Shown here piece by piece: positions 49,414 to 61,637 of a stretch of 64,000 nucleotides of DNA; position 1 is the stretch's first letter; the number at the start of each line of letters is the position of its first letter. Source of the stretch: Mesostigma viride (Eukaryota > Streptophyta > Mesostigmatophyceae > Mesostigmatales > Mesostigmataceae). The notes under the pieces are model-generated. The model ran no database searches. It saw only the letters and a program-made list of their open reading frames with translations, and was not told the origin of the DNA. The position numbers and the translations under genes are program-made. The stretch is from assembly GCA_009746045.1 (NCBI GenBank), contig RPFO01001292.1:1-64000 (forward strand), written 5' to 3'.

Positions 49414-52400
49414 TCACTGGGCGGCGGCACCCTGCAGGGCCTTCTCAAGCCTGTCCACCTCCGCCGCGGCCTGCCAAAATGCCTTCTCAAGGACCTGCAT
49501 ACGCAGCACAGGTTAAACAGGCGACAATTAGATTCATGCAATTGATTCGATATGCAGCATCCAGCATGATGGTCTCCATACATGCATGCAACTGCCAATC
49601 AACTTGACACCGCCTTGTACACCACAACAAGTGGGCGTGTACCGCACGTGCAACGTGCGGAATGCTCCTAATTGTAGGAGAAAAAAGCAGCAGGGAAGCT
49701 CTTTCGATGGCCAAAATTAGGCTAGCTTGCCTGATATGCAAACATGGCCAGTGCAAGTGCTGCTCTCTAAGAGTGGGCCCCCATTCCACAGTGCCTGCAG
49801 GTCAGAGCGGGATGCACATGGCTACAGAAGGAAGGTCACGTCTCCAAGGCTCGTCTGCCCATGTCTCTGCGACCTCCCAGCAGGGGCATACGATCAACAA
49901 ACGTCTCATCAGCGGGCACAAGCTTATCGACAGCCACTGTACGCCCCCCCCAACCTTTTGCCATACAAGTTATGCAAGTATGCCATTCCATTAGCTCGCT
50001 GGGTGTATACCTGTCATAACGGGGCATGCAGCTTGCCATTCAGTCCAAATACTAGTATCTCTTATTACCTTTACATAGTCCTTCAGTTCTTCCATCTTGC
50101 CGTGAACGTCGGCTTGACTTGCGGGCTGGCTGTCGGCCCCTGTGTGACCAGTTGTGCCAAAGATGTGGATGCAATGCGTGTCCAGGACAGCAGCCATGAG
50201 GCAAGGGGTGAGCGGCAAGCGAGATGCATGTAAAGATCTGCATACATGAAAGACACTGTAGGAGCAAAAAAAAGGGCAAGCCTGCCATCTAAGCATAATT
50301 CAAAGGATGGAGGAAGCAACACCCAGGAGGAGGCACTGGGGAGGCCTGCCTTACCCTCTCTGAGGCCATAGCGGGCCGCATCCGCCCCGTGCACTACCAC
50401 GTTGTCCTTGGAGCCGCGGCCGGCTTTCCGAGCGCTATCAAGGTGCCCATTGATCGGGAGAGCATCCCCCCGCGCCGCCGACAGCTGGCGGAGCCTGCGC
50501 ATCTCCTCCTCCCACCCCTGCAGGGAGCTGTCGGCCCACTCGCAGAGCACGTCCAGCTTGCGCTCGAGCAGGTCCTTCTCGCGCTGGAGCGTCTGCCAGG
50601 GACGTGGGGAAGGCAGGTGCCCAGCGAGTAGTACTTAGGAAAAGAGTGTCCGCAGCCCCAAGCCATAGGTGGTCGTTATGAAGGCGCACCGCAAGCGATG
50701 CAGCCTAAGAATACCTTACTTATCCGTACTGCTAGGGGCACTCTATTGAGCTCTAAGGGTAGCTGATGACAGCATGGATACACCTTGCTGAGTTTGCAGG
50801 GGGGCAAGGAAGTCATGCTTGGTAACACGTGCCAGTGGCCACGGGTCGCATGACTGTGGGCCATGAAGAGGGGGTCACGTGCGCAGCCACCTTCATGCCC
50901 AGCCTTCATGCCCAGCCTTCGTGCCCAGCCTTCATGCCCAGCCTTCATGCCCAGCCTTCGTGCCCAGCCTTCATGCCCAGCCTTCATGCCCAGCCTTCAT
51001 GCCCAGCCTTCATGCCCAGCCTTCATGCCCAGCCTTCATGCCCAGCCTTCATGCCCAGCCTTCATGCCCAGCCTTCATGCCCAGCCTTCATGCCCAGCCT
51101 TCATGCCCAGCCTTCATGCCCAGCCTTCATGCCCAGCCTTCATGCCCAGCCTTCATGCCCAGCCTTCATGCCCAGCCTTCATGCCCAGCCTTCATGCCCA
51201 GCCTTCATGCCCAGCCTTCATGCCCAGCCTTCATGCCCAGCCTTCATGCCCAGCCTTCATGCCCAGCCTTCATGCCCAGCCTTCATGCCCAGCCTTCATG
51301 CCCAGCCTTCATGCCCAGCCTTCATGCCCAACCTTGATGCCCAGCCTTCATGCCCAGCCTTCATGCCCAGCCTTCATGCCCAGCCTTCATGCCCAGCCTT
51401 CATGCCCAGCCTTCATACCCAGCCTTCATGCCCAGCCAATCATGCCCAGCCTCCGTAACCCATTTCCATTACGTGTAATCCATGCCTACCATGTTTGGTG
51501 CAGCTCGCTCACAGGCTCATACACTACGGCCCGCTGTGGCTTGTGATGGCGCGTGGGTGGGTCCCACAAGACCAAGGCGCCTTGCACACACCAAAGCAAA
51601 CAAAATCGCCCCCCTAGCGCCCTAGTGCCCGCACATGGTCCCTAGCTTGCCCGTGAAAAGATTTGCAAGCTGCATTGGAGAATGACAGCTGCCTATTCAA
51701 TACCCCAGTAGAGGTGGATGCGAGGCCGCGAGGCAGGAGGCTGCGCAAACAGGAGGATGGGAGGCTGCGAGGATGCACGAGAGCCATGACTAATTGCATG
51801 ACGCATGGGCACGCAACCGCCCCACTAGCACGCCACGGCTACATGCACGCTACCACCCGCACCCTACCACAACCGCCCGCTCACCACCAGTGACGCCTGC
51901 GTGTCCTGTGCCCGTGCTGCCATCTCCTCCATCCTCCGATACGCCGCCTCCGCCGCCTCCATCACGCCGGCCACGTCCGCCACGCTCAGCTGGCCTCCCT
52001 GTACGGCTCGCTCCACCGCGGCGCCGAGCAACCAGGCCAAGAGCACCACACGCTCCGACAAGTGGCTGGTCGCAGCAGGCGTGTAGTTTGGTGAGCAGAA
52101 ACACATCAGGGTGTGGCAACAATACTAATTTAGATAAGCACATAGTGGTACTTAAGAAAAAAAGGGCAAGGGGGCAATAAATTTCAACATAGCTAAGCTC
52201 TTCACCAAGGTCATGACCACGTCATTGCATGCATGATCAAATGACTCCTCAGCAAGCTTGAGCCGGCCCTCACAGATGCATGCCCAGGCAGCAGACCACA
52301 GCAGTAACAGCCAGCAGCATGCAGCTGCCACGCCATGCCACACCAATCTCCATGCAATCCACGATCAAGTGCACAAGAGCCTCCAATGCCCAGCAGCTGA

Positions 52401-55400
52401 TGGAAATGGGCTGCAGTGCGGGCTGCCTGATACTGGTCATAGCTGCCTAAAACTGGCCAAAGCTGCCTAAAACTGGGCAAATTTGCCGAAAACTGGCTAA
52501 AGCTGCCTAGAATAGACTTTACTACTACTCTACAACTGGCGTACCGAGTGAGCTCCGCTTGTGTTTCCGACAATGCATCTCCCTTGGCAGCTTGTGGAGG
52601 TGGTGCACCTGATGCGACCTTCTTGGCACCCTCTACGCCACCATTTTGTAAGGAAGCCGTGGTAGGTCCCGTGCCCTCGCTACTGCTGGTTGCGGACACC
52701 GCTTCTTTCTTCCCTGCCGACTCTGGCTCATCCACGTGGAGCGACTCCCACAGGGTCTTGTGCGGGCATCCATCAACAGGTGGCAAGCAGCTTGCCATCT
52801 GTAGCCGCTTGCCCGCATTCCGCACCGCATCCTCCACCATGGCCGCTAGACCAGCTAAAATAGCCTCATCGGCAGTGGTGTCCCTGACATCGTTGGCAGC
52901 CGCCACGGCTGCCGCAGGCGCAGCCTCTCTCGCCTTCTCCCTTGCCTCAAGCTCCTTCACAGACGCGGTCAAGCGGGCCGCATGCTGCTCCGCCTCTTGC
53001 TTCTGGCGCTCTAGTGCAGCGATGCGTCGACCCTGGCTCAGCTCGGTGTCCTTCATGGACGCCATGCTGGCTGTCAGGTCCGCCACCTGTCGGGTGACGT
53101 CACAAGAACAATGTGCAAGGGCACAGGATACGCGGATGCATGCGAGAGGGTAAGTTGTCCGCCACCTGTCATGTGACGTAGCCAGATGGATATGCGAGGG
53201 CATGGGACACACAGCATCCAGGCATGTGATGAATGCATGGGTGGGGGACTTATTTTTCTGCTAATCCCGATCGTCGATCCTTATGCCAGAAGCCTTGCAA
53301 ACCCCAAACATACTTCCCAGACTTTGCACCAAGAGCCGCTGCAGGCATGCCCATCCGTTCCATCCACACCGGCATATATTACAAACAGGCACGGAGAAAG
53401 AACACTTTAGTGGATGATTACAAGCAAGCCAACCCTGGAAGGGGACACACCCCTACCTTGACACGGTGACAGACCCGCTTCTTCCCCGCAGCAGCAGGAA
53501 CCAAACACCCATACGAGCACGCCCGCATATAACTCTATACATGCAGACCGAAGCCTAAAATGTATACTTAAAGTAACTCAAGTTCCGCAGCATTCCTACT
53601 CACCATCCCCATGTACGGCTCCACTACCAGTCCGCCTCCATTACCTCCTCCCCCCCCCCACCCCACCCCTATGTCCCCATATTGAGAGGCAGGTAATGCA
53701 TCTCCCCCAGGTTCCCCCTCCCCCAGCAAACCCAAGAGAAGTATACCTCCAGATTCCAGGCCCAAGCTGGTGGTCTCGTTGAGAAACATGAACCCCACGA
53801 GCGTCTACCTGTGAACCCTACGGTCCGCTCACCTGCCAGTTGGCGCTGCTGAGCGCTTCCTCAAGCGACTTCTGCAGCTTGGCATTCTCCTGGAGTCGCC
53901 CCTCGCCCGTGGTCAGCCGCGCCTGCAGCCGCGCGCTCGTCTGCTTCTCTTCCGCAAGCAGCGCGCTGAGTTCCGCCACACGCGCGCGCGACTCTGCCAA
54001 CGCCGCCTCCGCTTCCGCGGCTCCTGCGCTGGAATCCTTGTTTGAGGCACCAGATGGGGACATGCTGCCTCCGGGAGCCATGTTTCGAGATGGCTCCGCC
54101 GCCCCCTCCGCCCCCCTGGGGACACCTGCACCTGCCATGTCGGTGCCGGCATTCGCCACCATGGCATCCGGCACCGAATCTGTCTGCACTTCCCTGTCCT
54201 CTCGAGCCACCGCGGTGGCACCTCCCGCCCTGTCCAGAATGATCCCGGTCGCAAAAGGCCCTGCCGACCGCCCCGAGGCGCTGCGGGGCGTCTCGTCGCG
54301 CGAGAGCTCCAGTTGCTGCCGCAATACGTCACACTCGCTCTCCAGCTCCCCTACGCGTGCGCGCAGCTTGGCCGCCTCCGCCTCCAGCTCCGTGCACAGC
54401 CCGCTCGAGACCGCCTGCGAGAGCTTGAGCGAGGACTTGAGCTCGCGGATCTCCTCGGCCGATCGCGCCGCCGCCACAGCCGCAGCCTCCAGCTCGCCCT
54501 GCCAGGGACGTTGGTCAACAAGTGGCGGACGTTGGTCAAACACGGCGCTTGTTACGGAAACACTTCAGCAGATGTTGGTAGAAAGGTAGCGAGCGTTCTT
54601 CAAGCATGGCAGCCCTCGCAACAGGGTTTGACCCAAGAAGGAATGAAATACCCCCCCGTGTGCGCAGTGCATGGACACATTTGCTGGGAGAACGAGGAGC
54701 AGTGTCAAACGTAGGCGTTTCTTTCATAAGATAAGGGTGGACTACGCTAGTAAGCCAGAATAACTTTTGCAGCATGAATCCAGCCAATTATACCAAACAC
54801 AGCCAAGAAACAAAATAATAGAATAAACGATCACAGCCAGGCCACACTTGCCCACCTTGAGCCGCACATGGTCCCCTCGCGCTGGCTGCAGCGCGCCGTC
54901 ACCAGGGACCACCGCGATCTCGTCCAGCACCCTGCCCACCCTGGCGATGCCCTCGGTCAGCTGCCCCACCGCGGCATCCCCCACAGCCAACGCCGCCACG
55001 GTGACCTTCTCCAGGACCGAGACCGCGCGATCCACCCCCGTGGCCGCCCTCATGCCGACCGCGCCCACCACGCCCACCGCCCGCTGTAGCGCCCGCACTT
55101 GCTCCTTTGCGCGCGCCGCCTCCGCAGCGGCCGCCGCCGCCGCCCGCTTGAGGCTGTGGGTGCGCTTGCCCGAGCGGGTGGCATCCACCTCGTCCTCATC
55201 ATCGCCATCCTCGTGCCAACCACTAGGGGAGAACTCGCCGCTGCGGCTATCCTCCTCTTCCTCCTCGTCCCCGCTCACGGACTCGTGGTACAGCGAGTTC
55301 TCCTGCACCACGTTCCACTCCTGCTTGCCCGTCGCGCTGTGGCCATCCTCGTCACCGTCGCTGCCACTGACGCCTCCCATCTGCATCTCTTCCTCTTCTT

Positions 55401-58400
55401 CTTCCTCGTCTGAGTCAGCCCCTGGGGGGCCAGCCCCAAAGTTGACAGAGCCTTCCGACTCCTCGCCTGCGTCATCAGCGCCCCCGTCGCCCCCCTGCAC
55501 TTGTAGCCCCACCCTCTTGCCGCTGCGCTGTTCATCCTTGCCACGACCCGCATCGTCCATGCCAACCACACCCAAACTATCTTCCAGCAGGCCGCCCTCC
55601 CCAATGCGACTGCCCCGTACACTAAGCTCCTCTTCCTCTTCATCTTCCTCTTCCTCGTCCTCCTCCGCTCCCGCTCTTCCCCACGGCTGCCACTGCTCAT
55701 CGTCCTCATGTTCCTGACCCCTAGGCCCATGGCCCTCACCTGCCCGCTCCGCGCCCATTCCCCCCATGCGGATGTGCTCCAGCCCCACCCTCGACACCAG
55801 CTCGTCCTCCTTCTTGGCCTGCTCCCAGAACCGCCCGCGGTGCTCCATCTCGCGGCGAATCATCTGGTCCATCCAATCCTCCCCTTGCTCCTCCGGCTCC
55901 TCCCCCACTGCCTGCCCCCCGCTGGCCCACGCTGCGCCCCCGTCCTGTGCCCTCCCATGCGCCCCCGACTGGCCACCCAGCGGCGCCCGCACTGGTGCCT
56001 CTCTTTCCACACCATCAACCATGCCACCATCCGCAACATTTTCCTCCTCTTGGACATCCTGGGGGGTTTCCACATGCACGTCGTCCGCTCGCACCAACAC
56101 TTCATGGCGATCTTCCCAAGAGCCCTCCCTAGACGCCCTTCCCAGCTTCCCTTTTGCCTCCTCCGCTGTGTAGCCACCATCCTCGCTCCCCGCATCCCCT
56201 GCCTCGCCCTTCCCTCCAACCCGGCTCGACTCCGCATCCGCGTCGCCTTCCTCCTCCTCCTCCAGGCCCTCCAAGTGCGTCACGCCCTGGCCAGTGTGCT
56301 CCCCATGTCCCGGCGATGACGCGCTGCCCACGCTCTCAACCCCCTCCATGCTCTCCTCTAGTACTGTCTCCAAGTACCCAACGTCCCCCCCTGTGAGCAG
56401 CGCCTCCCGTGCAATCTCACGTTCTGCCCTCCGCTCCTCCTCGGTCAAGTCAAAGTCATCATCCACGTCCTCCAGCGACTCCCCTGCCGACCTCGTGTGG
56501 CTACTGGCACTCGCCGTGTCCCCCTCCACCTCGCCCTCCACATCAACGTCTGAGCCCTCATCACCAGTGGCCGACGCGCCGCCACCTGGCACCTGCGCGA
56601 AATCTGCACCCGCTGATGGCCCCACGGCCCTCGCGCGAGCCGCAATCGTCTCCTTGACAGCATCCTTGACCACAGGGTCCCCCCTTGCAGCTGCCGACAG
56701 CCATCCCCCCAAGGCCAGCCGGCGCTCCCCAGGCCCCCCTGGGCCCTCGTCACTGTCCACATCCTCCTGCTCGTCCGCCGCTTCATACGCGGAATAACCC
56801 ATGCCGGGGGACATCATAGGGGACGCCGACGTGTCCGAATGGCCATCAGGGGACGCAACCGCCCCTGCCTCGCCTTTCTCCTGCGGCGAAGCCCCCGGGC
56901 CCCCATCGCGCTTGGCCGTGGAATAAAACGGCAGCCGCTGACGTTGGGGCGGGGACATGTCAAAGGACCTAGCGGCAGGCCCTCGCACGGGCGTCCCGCT
57001 GTCCGACATGTCGTCGTCTGAGAGCGGAGCACTCCACACGATGCGGCCATCGTCACCGTCCTCGCCCTCACCAGTCTCCTCTGGGCTGGAACGCACCTTG
57101 TACCCAGACTTCCGAAGAACCGACGCGACAGGACCCTTGGCGGCGGCAACCGCGGCGATGCGACTGGGCATGCTGAGAGCCTGCTGAGGTGGTGGCAAGG
57201 GTGTGGCCGTGGCCATGGCGGCCGGTGTGGTCGCCGGTGTGCGCGTGGCCGCCGGTGTGGTCATGGCTGCCAGTGTGGTCGTGGCTGCCGGTGTGGTCGT
57301 GGCAGCTTGTGTGGTCGTGGCAGTTAGTGTGGTCGTGGCAGCTGGTGTGGTCGCCTTGGCTAGCAAAGACGCCCTCGTGGATGGAAGGGGCTTGGCGGAT
57401 GCGGTCCATGACGCCACCACGGGGGAGGCTGCCGGCTGGGATCCCCCGGTGGAGTTAATGGAGGACATGCTGCGTGTGGAAGAATCATGGGATGAAGCCG
57501 GGGGCGCGTCCTTTCTGGCCTGAGCTGTGGAGGACGTGACCGGCTTGGTTAAGGGGGCGATGGATGTTTTCTTGGCTGTGGATGACGCGGTGGTGGTGGA
57601 AGACGTGGTGGCGGAGGCTGGGGTCTGCACGCACGCCCCCGTTCAAGGCATGCATTGATGTGAGTATCCGTGTGCAGCTCCCAGGCACTGGTGGGTGTGT
57701 AAGGTTTACAGACTCACGCGCGTCGGGAGCAGCTGTGGGACAAGGGATCGTGTGGCTAGCCAGCATACATACATAGAATCATGTTTTGAAGAGTATTGAC
57801 GCCGGCCTGTTCATAGCCTCTTGAACATAAAGGGCGCTGTAACGCCGACAACATGATGGTATACAAAATCTACATTAACAAGGAAAGAAAAAAAAATGCA
57901 ACATCACGAAAGCAACTAATCCGTACTAACACGAGCTGATGACAACTTATACACGCGTAAATGGGCACAGGCATGCTTGGCTTATGGTGAGATTACTTCC
58001 AGCCTGTCTATCTGCCTGCCTGCCTGATTGTTCCCCCGCATGCCAGTCGGCCCCCTGGCTAGCTTGCTCCAAGTCAATGTGCCCAACGCCAATGGTCTGG
58101 TAATCCTGTGCTGCTTGTATATCCCTTTTCTAACTGCCAAGCGTTCCGGCATTCCCTTGCTACTTATTTATTGCTACTGGGTGCCGATAGGCTTCAGGTT
58201 TCCTGGGCTGCTCACCGATGGCAGGGGGGTAGTTGGACAGGCAGGAATGACTTGTGGGAGATTGGGAAATGAGGGAACTTAAAGTGCTGCCATGCAGGCA
58301 ACCGTACTTGGGAACCCTCACACACATTTAGTATATCATCCCATCTAAACTAAAACCACGTGTACTACAAAAAAAAAAAGAAAGCATAAAAAGTGAGTTA

Positions 58401-59092
58401 TATTGTCAAGGGTACACGACGTTTCCAATGATGTCATTAAATGAAGAGGAAAACAAATGTTACTGGACCTGCGATGTGATAATAACCACGCTGAACATGG
58501 CTGCAGGCGGTATTAGAAAAGGAGGCACGTAAGACGATCGATGTGGAACTATTACAGAAAGTAGCACTGGCCCAAAGCTCCGTATTCTAATGGGGAAAAG
58601 TTCAATCTGTAAGACTCCATCAAGAAAATCGTATCAGCCCATAACATTCTGAGTATGGCTTGGGCGAGACCATTCCACTTCCTTTGGACGAAAGGAATAG
58701 ATGCGAACGCCCTCTGCTTCCTTTACTTCACCTGCACGCTTTAATCGCGACGTGCTATTACCAGTTTAGATAGAATCCACAGGCCTATTCACCTTGTTGG
58801 CCTTCGATGAAGGCAGGGATTCGGGAGAGCTGCGGCGCGCAGCAGACGCCAAACTCGCAATGCGAGGTGGCGCCGCAGAGGATAACGAGGTCGGGGATGC
58901 ATGTGAGGTGGTCACAGCACCACGACCACTAGAGGAAGTCCCAGTTGGCTTTTGAACCGTCAAAACCCCAGCAGATGGAGACGGGGAAGAAGTGTGTGCT
59001 GTATTGCCTACAGGACTTGCGTGGCGAAGCTTCTTTTCAGCAGGATTATCAGCCGGGGGAGGCGGCTTGGAATGCCGCCTTGTGAACGCCAT
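49414..59092 (-). CDS. Large acidic coiled-coil protein, function unknown
   Basis: Eight exons keep phase and give 1,615 aa: 59092-58793, 57624-54856, 54498-53833, 53086-52545, 52065-51885, 50592-50355, 50139-50069, 49494-49414. Residues 1-230 are Ser/Thr/Pro-rich and basic at the start (MAFTRRHSKPPPP). Residues 230-880 are very acidic and apparently disordered. A short Ala-rich helix region follows (LKRAAAAAAAEAARAKEQVR). Coiled coils fill much of 1024-1615 (ELESECDVLRQQLELSRDE, ALERQKQEAEQHAARL, TLQREKDLLERKLDVLCEW, EKAFWQAAAEVDRLEKAL), broken by low-complexity spacers. A REVQTDS motif near 1123-1132 resembles stretches in cytoskeletal or centrosomal coiled-coil proteins, but this is weak. 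No enzyme domain or membrane span was seen. It is divergent to the secreted-protein gene. Confidence 0.8.
50888..51440. repeat. 13-bp minisatellite CTTCATGCCCAGC
   Basis: About 42 very uniform units in the fifth intron (50593-51884) of the coiled-coil gene. The open frames (Met-Pro-Ser-Leu-His-Ala repeats) in all three plus frames are artefacts. Confidence 0.95.
53078..53179 (-). repeat. Copied exon 4 start with splice acceptor
   Basis: The exon 4 acceptor region (minus strand ACGTCACCCGACAG|GTGGCG, then GAC) is present a second time 79 bp upstream in the intron as ACGTCACATGACAG|GTGGCG, then GAC. Both copies keep the CAG acceptor. Confidence 0.8.
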
Positions 59093-59825
59093 GTTTACGT
59101 CCAGGTATGTTTAACGGATACTGCTACTAACGCCATAATTGGCTCAGTGCGAAGCCCCCTTGCATTCTACCTTGCCTATTCTGGCCGTGTACATTAAACT
59201 CGAAAAGATGCCTGGAGCTGCATGACTGAGATCGTGTCAATATCCTTCAGCAATGAAAAGGCAAGTACCGTAAACGTTTTAGTAAATGGGAGCATTTCGA
59301 CTGGATTTAGACTTAAGAAGCTTTCCTGACATGACGTGCCTGATGTCGCGAGCGACGTCCTTGCGCATGAAACGAGCACCCGCCATTTTCAGTTGTCCAG
59401 CTTCCTGTGCTGCCAGTATTACAGTACAGCTGTTATGACCAGAGGCGGTTAGGAGCCCATAAGCCCTGGTAACCGTACGGCGACCAAGTGCTGCTGCCAC
59501 GGGTGCCGAATCAGCTATGCTTAATTGTCAAGAAGCCGTTCATGATACTGCGTGGGACACAACAACAACAACAACAACTGCGCGCTGAATCTCGGCGGAA
59601 TTGCACCAAATGACAGACTGAACCGAGCCCATTCACTGAGATCCTTCATGCTCGCCGAGAGCTCCGTCGGGACGAGAATTACAGCCATAGCTGGCGACAT
59701 TAGGGCACAGGGAGCCAGCAGTAAAGGCTACCTGCCGGTGACCTGTTGTGAAGCCAGACAACGCGAAACTCTTCCCCCCCACTTGTCTGGCGGGGCCCGC
59801 CTTGCATGTAGCCCCGGGATCGGCA
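59093..59825. promoter_or_regulatory. Divergent intergenic region
   Basis: This separates the start codons of the coiled-coil gene (minus) and the secreted-protein gene (plus). Apart from one small minus-strand open frame it holds no recognisable feature. Confidence 0.4.
59279..59500 (-). CDS. Possible small protein (73 aa)
   Basis: A single frame from ATG 59500 to TAA: a basic start (MAAALGRRTVTRAYGLLTAS) that could be a mitochondrial targeting sequence, then QLKMAGARFMRKDVARDIRH and a Lys/Ser-rich end. The composition is protein-like, but there is no family match. Its place in a divergent promoter region argues for caution. It could also be a 5' exon of a longer transcript. Confidence 0.3.
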   Translation of the reverse strand: MAAALGRRTVTRAYGLLTASGHNSCTVILAAQEAGQLKMAGARFMRKDVARDIRHVMSGKLLKSKSSRNAPIY

Positions 59826-61599
59826 ATGGCGAGGTTATGCTTCCACGTCCTGTTCTCGCTTGCTCTTGTAGTGGTAACGTCAAGGTTAGGGCTTGCTTCT
59901 CCTGGCACTAATCCACCATGCGATCAGGCATACCAGCTAGCTTTCGACACGATGAACTCTCGAATTACCGGCTTCTACAATATCACGGTAGTGCGAGCCT
60001 GTAGCCGTTACAGGGAGGACACGCCATTGCGGTGCCCGAATCTACTATCGGGGATCACAAGATTGCAGCTGTGCAACTGTCTGGATGCGCAGACGAGCGA
60101 GCTTGGAAGCAATAGGACCCTCTGGGTACGATGCATTTTCGCCTCACTTTGTCACTTGGTCCGCTCCTGTTCTATTCGGTCGGTTGTAACGCATGCGCGT
60201 GCCTCTGATCACTGCTGCAGTTTGTGCCGTGAAATGCTTCCGGGCGTCAGTTCCCCCTGGCCCTGATTTGCCGCGGTGTCTGCTTCCCGGTTTCTTACAA
60301 CTTTTCACCACGTTCATATTTTACAATCGCATCGTTTCACAGGAGCCATTGGTGGTTGGAATAAACTCGAATTGCATTATAGGTAAGCTCCCAAACCGGC
60401 TAGATCATGTTGTCTGCTTGGTTGTCTGCTGCTTTGATCGTGTCTGTTGGTTGTTCGGTGACTGGCATTCTACCGACAAAGACCGCCCCGTTAAGTGGGC
60501 CCAGGTCTTGGAACAGATGATAAGGTGGAATAGGAGAGATTTGGTCTGTGTTACTGTGCATGTTGCGGTAGGGGCCTCCCAGTGATTCTTGTACCTGATG
60601 TGAACAGATCTATACTGATTGCTTCCCTTATAGTTATCTTCTGCTAGTGTTTTATCATGGCCCAGTCCTGGCAGATTGCCAAGAAACAGACCTTCTAATG
60701 TATCACATATGCATGGCACCCCGTTGCGTCTAATGTTGGCCCCCCTGGCGATGGGACCTCCCTGGCTTGTCATGTCACCATCCCTAGCGGCCGCTCTGCA
60801 AGGCATAGGATCCCATAGTGTCTGTGATGCCTTGATACACATGTCCTGATCCTGCCTTGCCCCGTGGGAGGGACCGTTGGACCTACATCACATACAACAT
60901 TATGCTTGATGGGACACACAACGTCATGCTTGATGGAACTAGCGGCTGCAAGCAGTACGTGTGTGGTTGTGGGTGGGGGTGGGGGTGGCGGGTGCGGGTG
61001 CGGGATCAGAAGGGGAGGCAAAATGCTAGTTAAGTACTGGCGTCCGGTCAGGTCATGCCCCTCCTTGTCCACCTCTGCTACACGTGGTGCACTTTCCTCG
61101 CCCTGGTGTGTGCTGCTGACAGGGTTTGGCTGCTGGTGGGAGTGATGTCATGGGATAGCGTGCTGCGCTTTGGCCGTGTGCTCTGTGCCCCGGTGGCAGC
61201 ACCACACTCGTGTTGGCCGCTGCCATCAAGCTATAGCTAGCCAGCCAGCACCAGGGCTTTGAACTAAGCTCGCTTGTTCCCCTCTGTCGTCCTTTCCTTG
61301 TATTTTCGCTTCCTCCCGCACACTGCGTTTCGCAATGGTGGGCTCGACCACGCCGCGTGCTGGTTTCCACCAACCAGGCGTGGACACCTGTCCACCGGAG
61401 CAGTACCAGGCCATCCTCCTGGACTGCGCCAACGAGGGCCCGCAATTTCTGGGTATGTTGCTGTGTGGCGCTATATATTGGGCATGGTACGTTGAGCATG
61501 GTAGCAGGGGTAAGGCATGACATCCAAGCTGGTGCCAGAATACCTGCGAAGAAAGGGCTGATGTGGGTGCTGTCAGTCCCATTCTGCAAGCCAGTGCGG

Positions 61600-61637
<38 letters not shown>

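Noticed and set aside
50829-51546. Three overlapping frames of Met-Pro-Ser-Leu-His-Ala-Gln repeats
   Set aside because: A 13-bp minisatellite keeps every frame open; it lies in an intron of a minus-strand gene.
52152-52346. Possible extra exon of the coiled-coil gene (GRLKLAEESFDHACNDVV)
   Set aside because: Its frame breaks phase with both neighbours, whereas joining 52545 directly to 52065 keeps phase.
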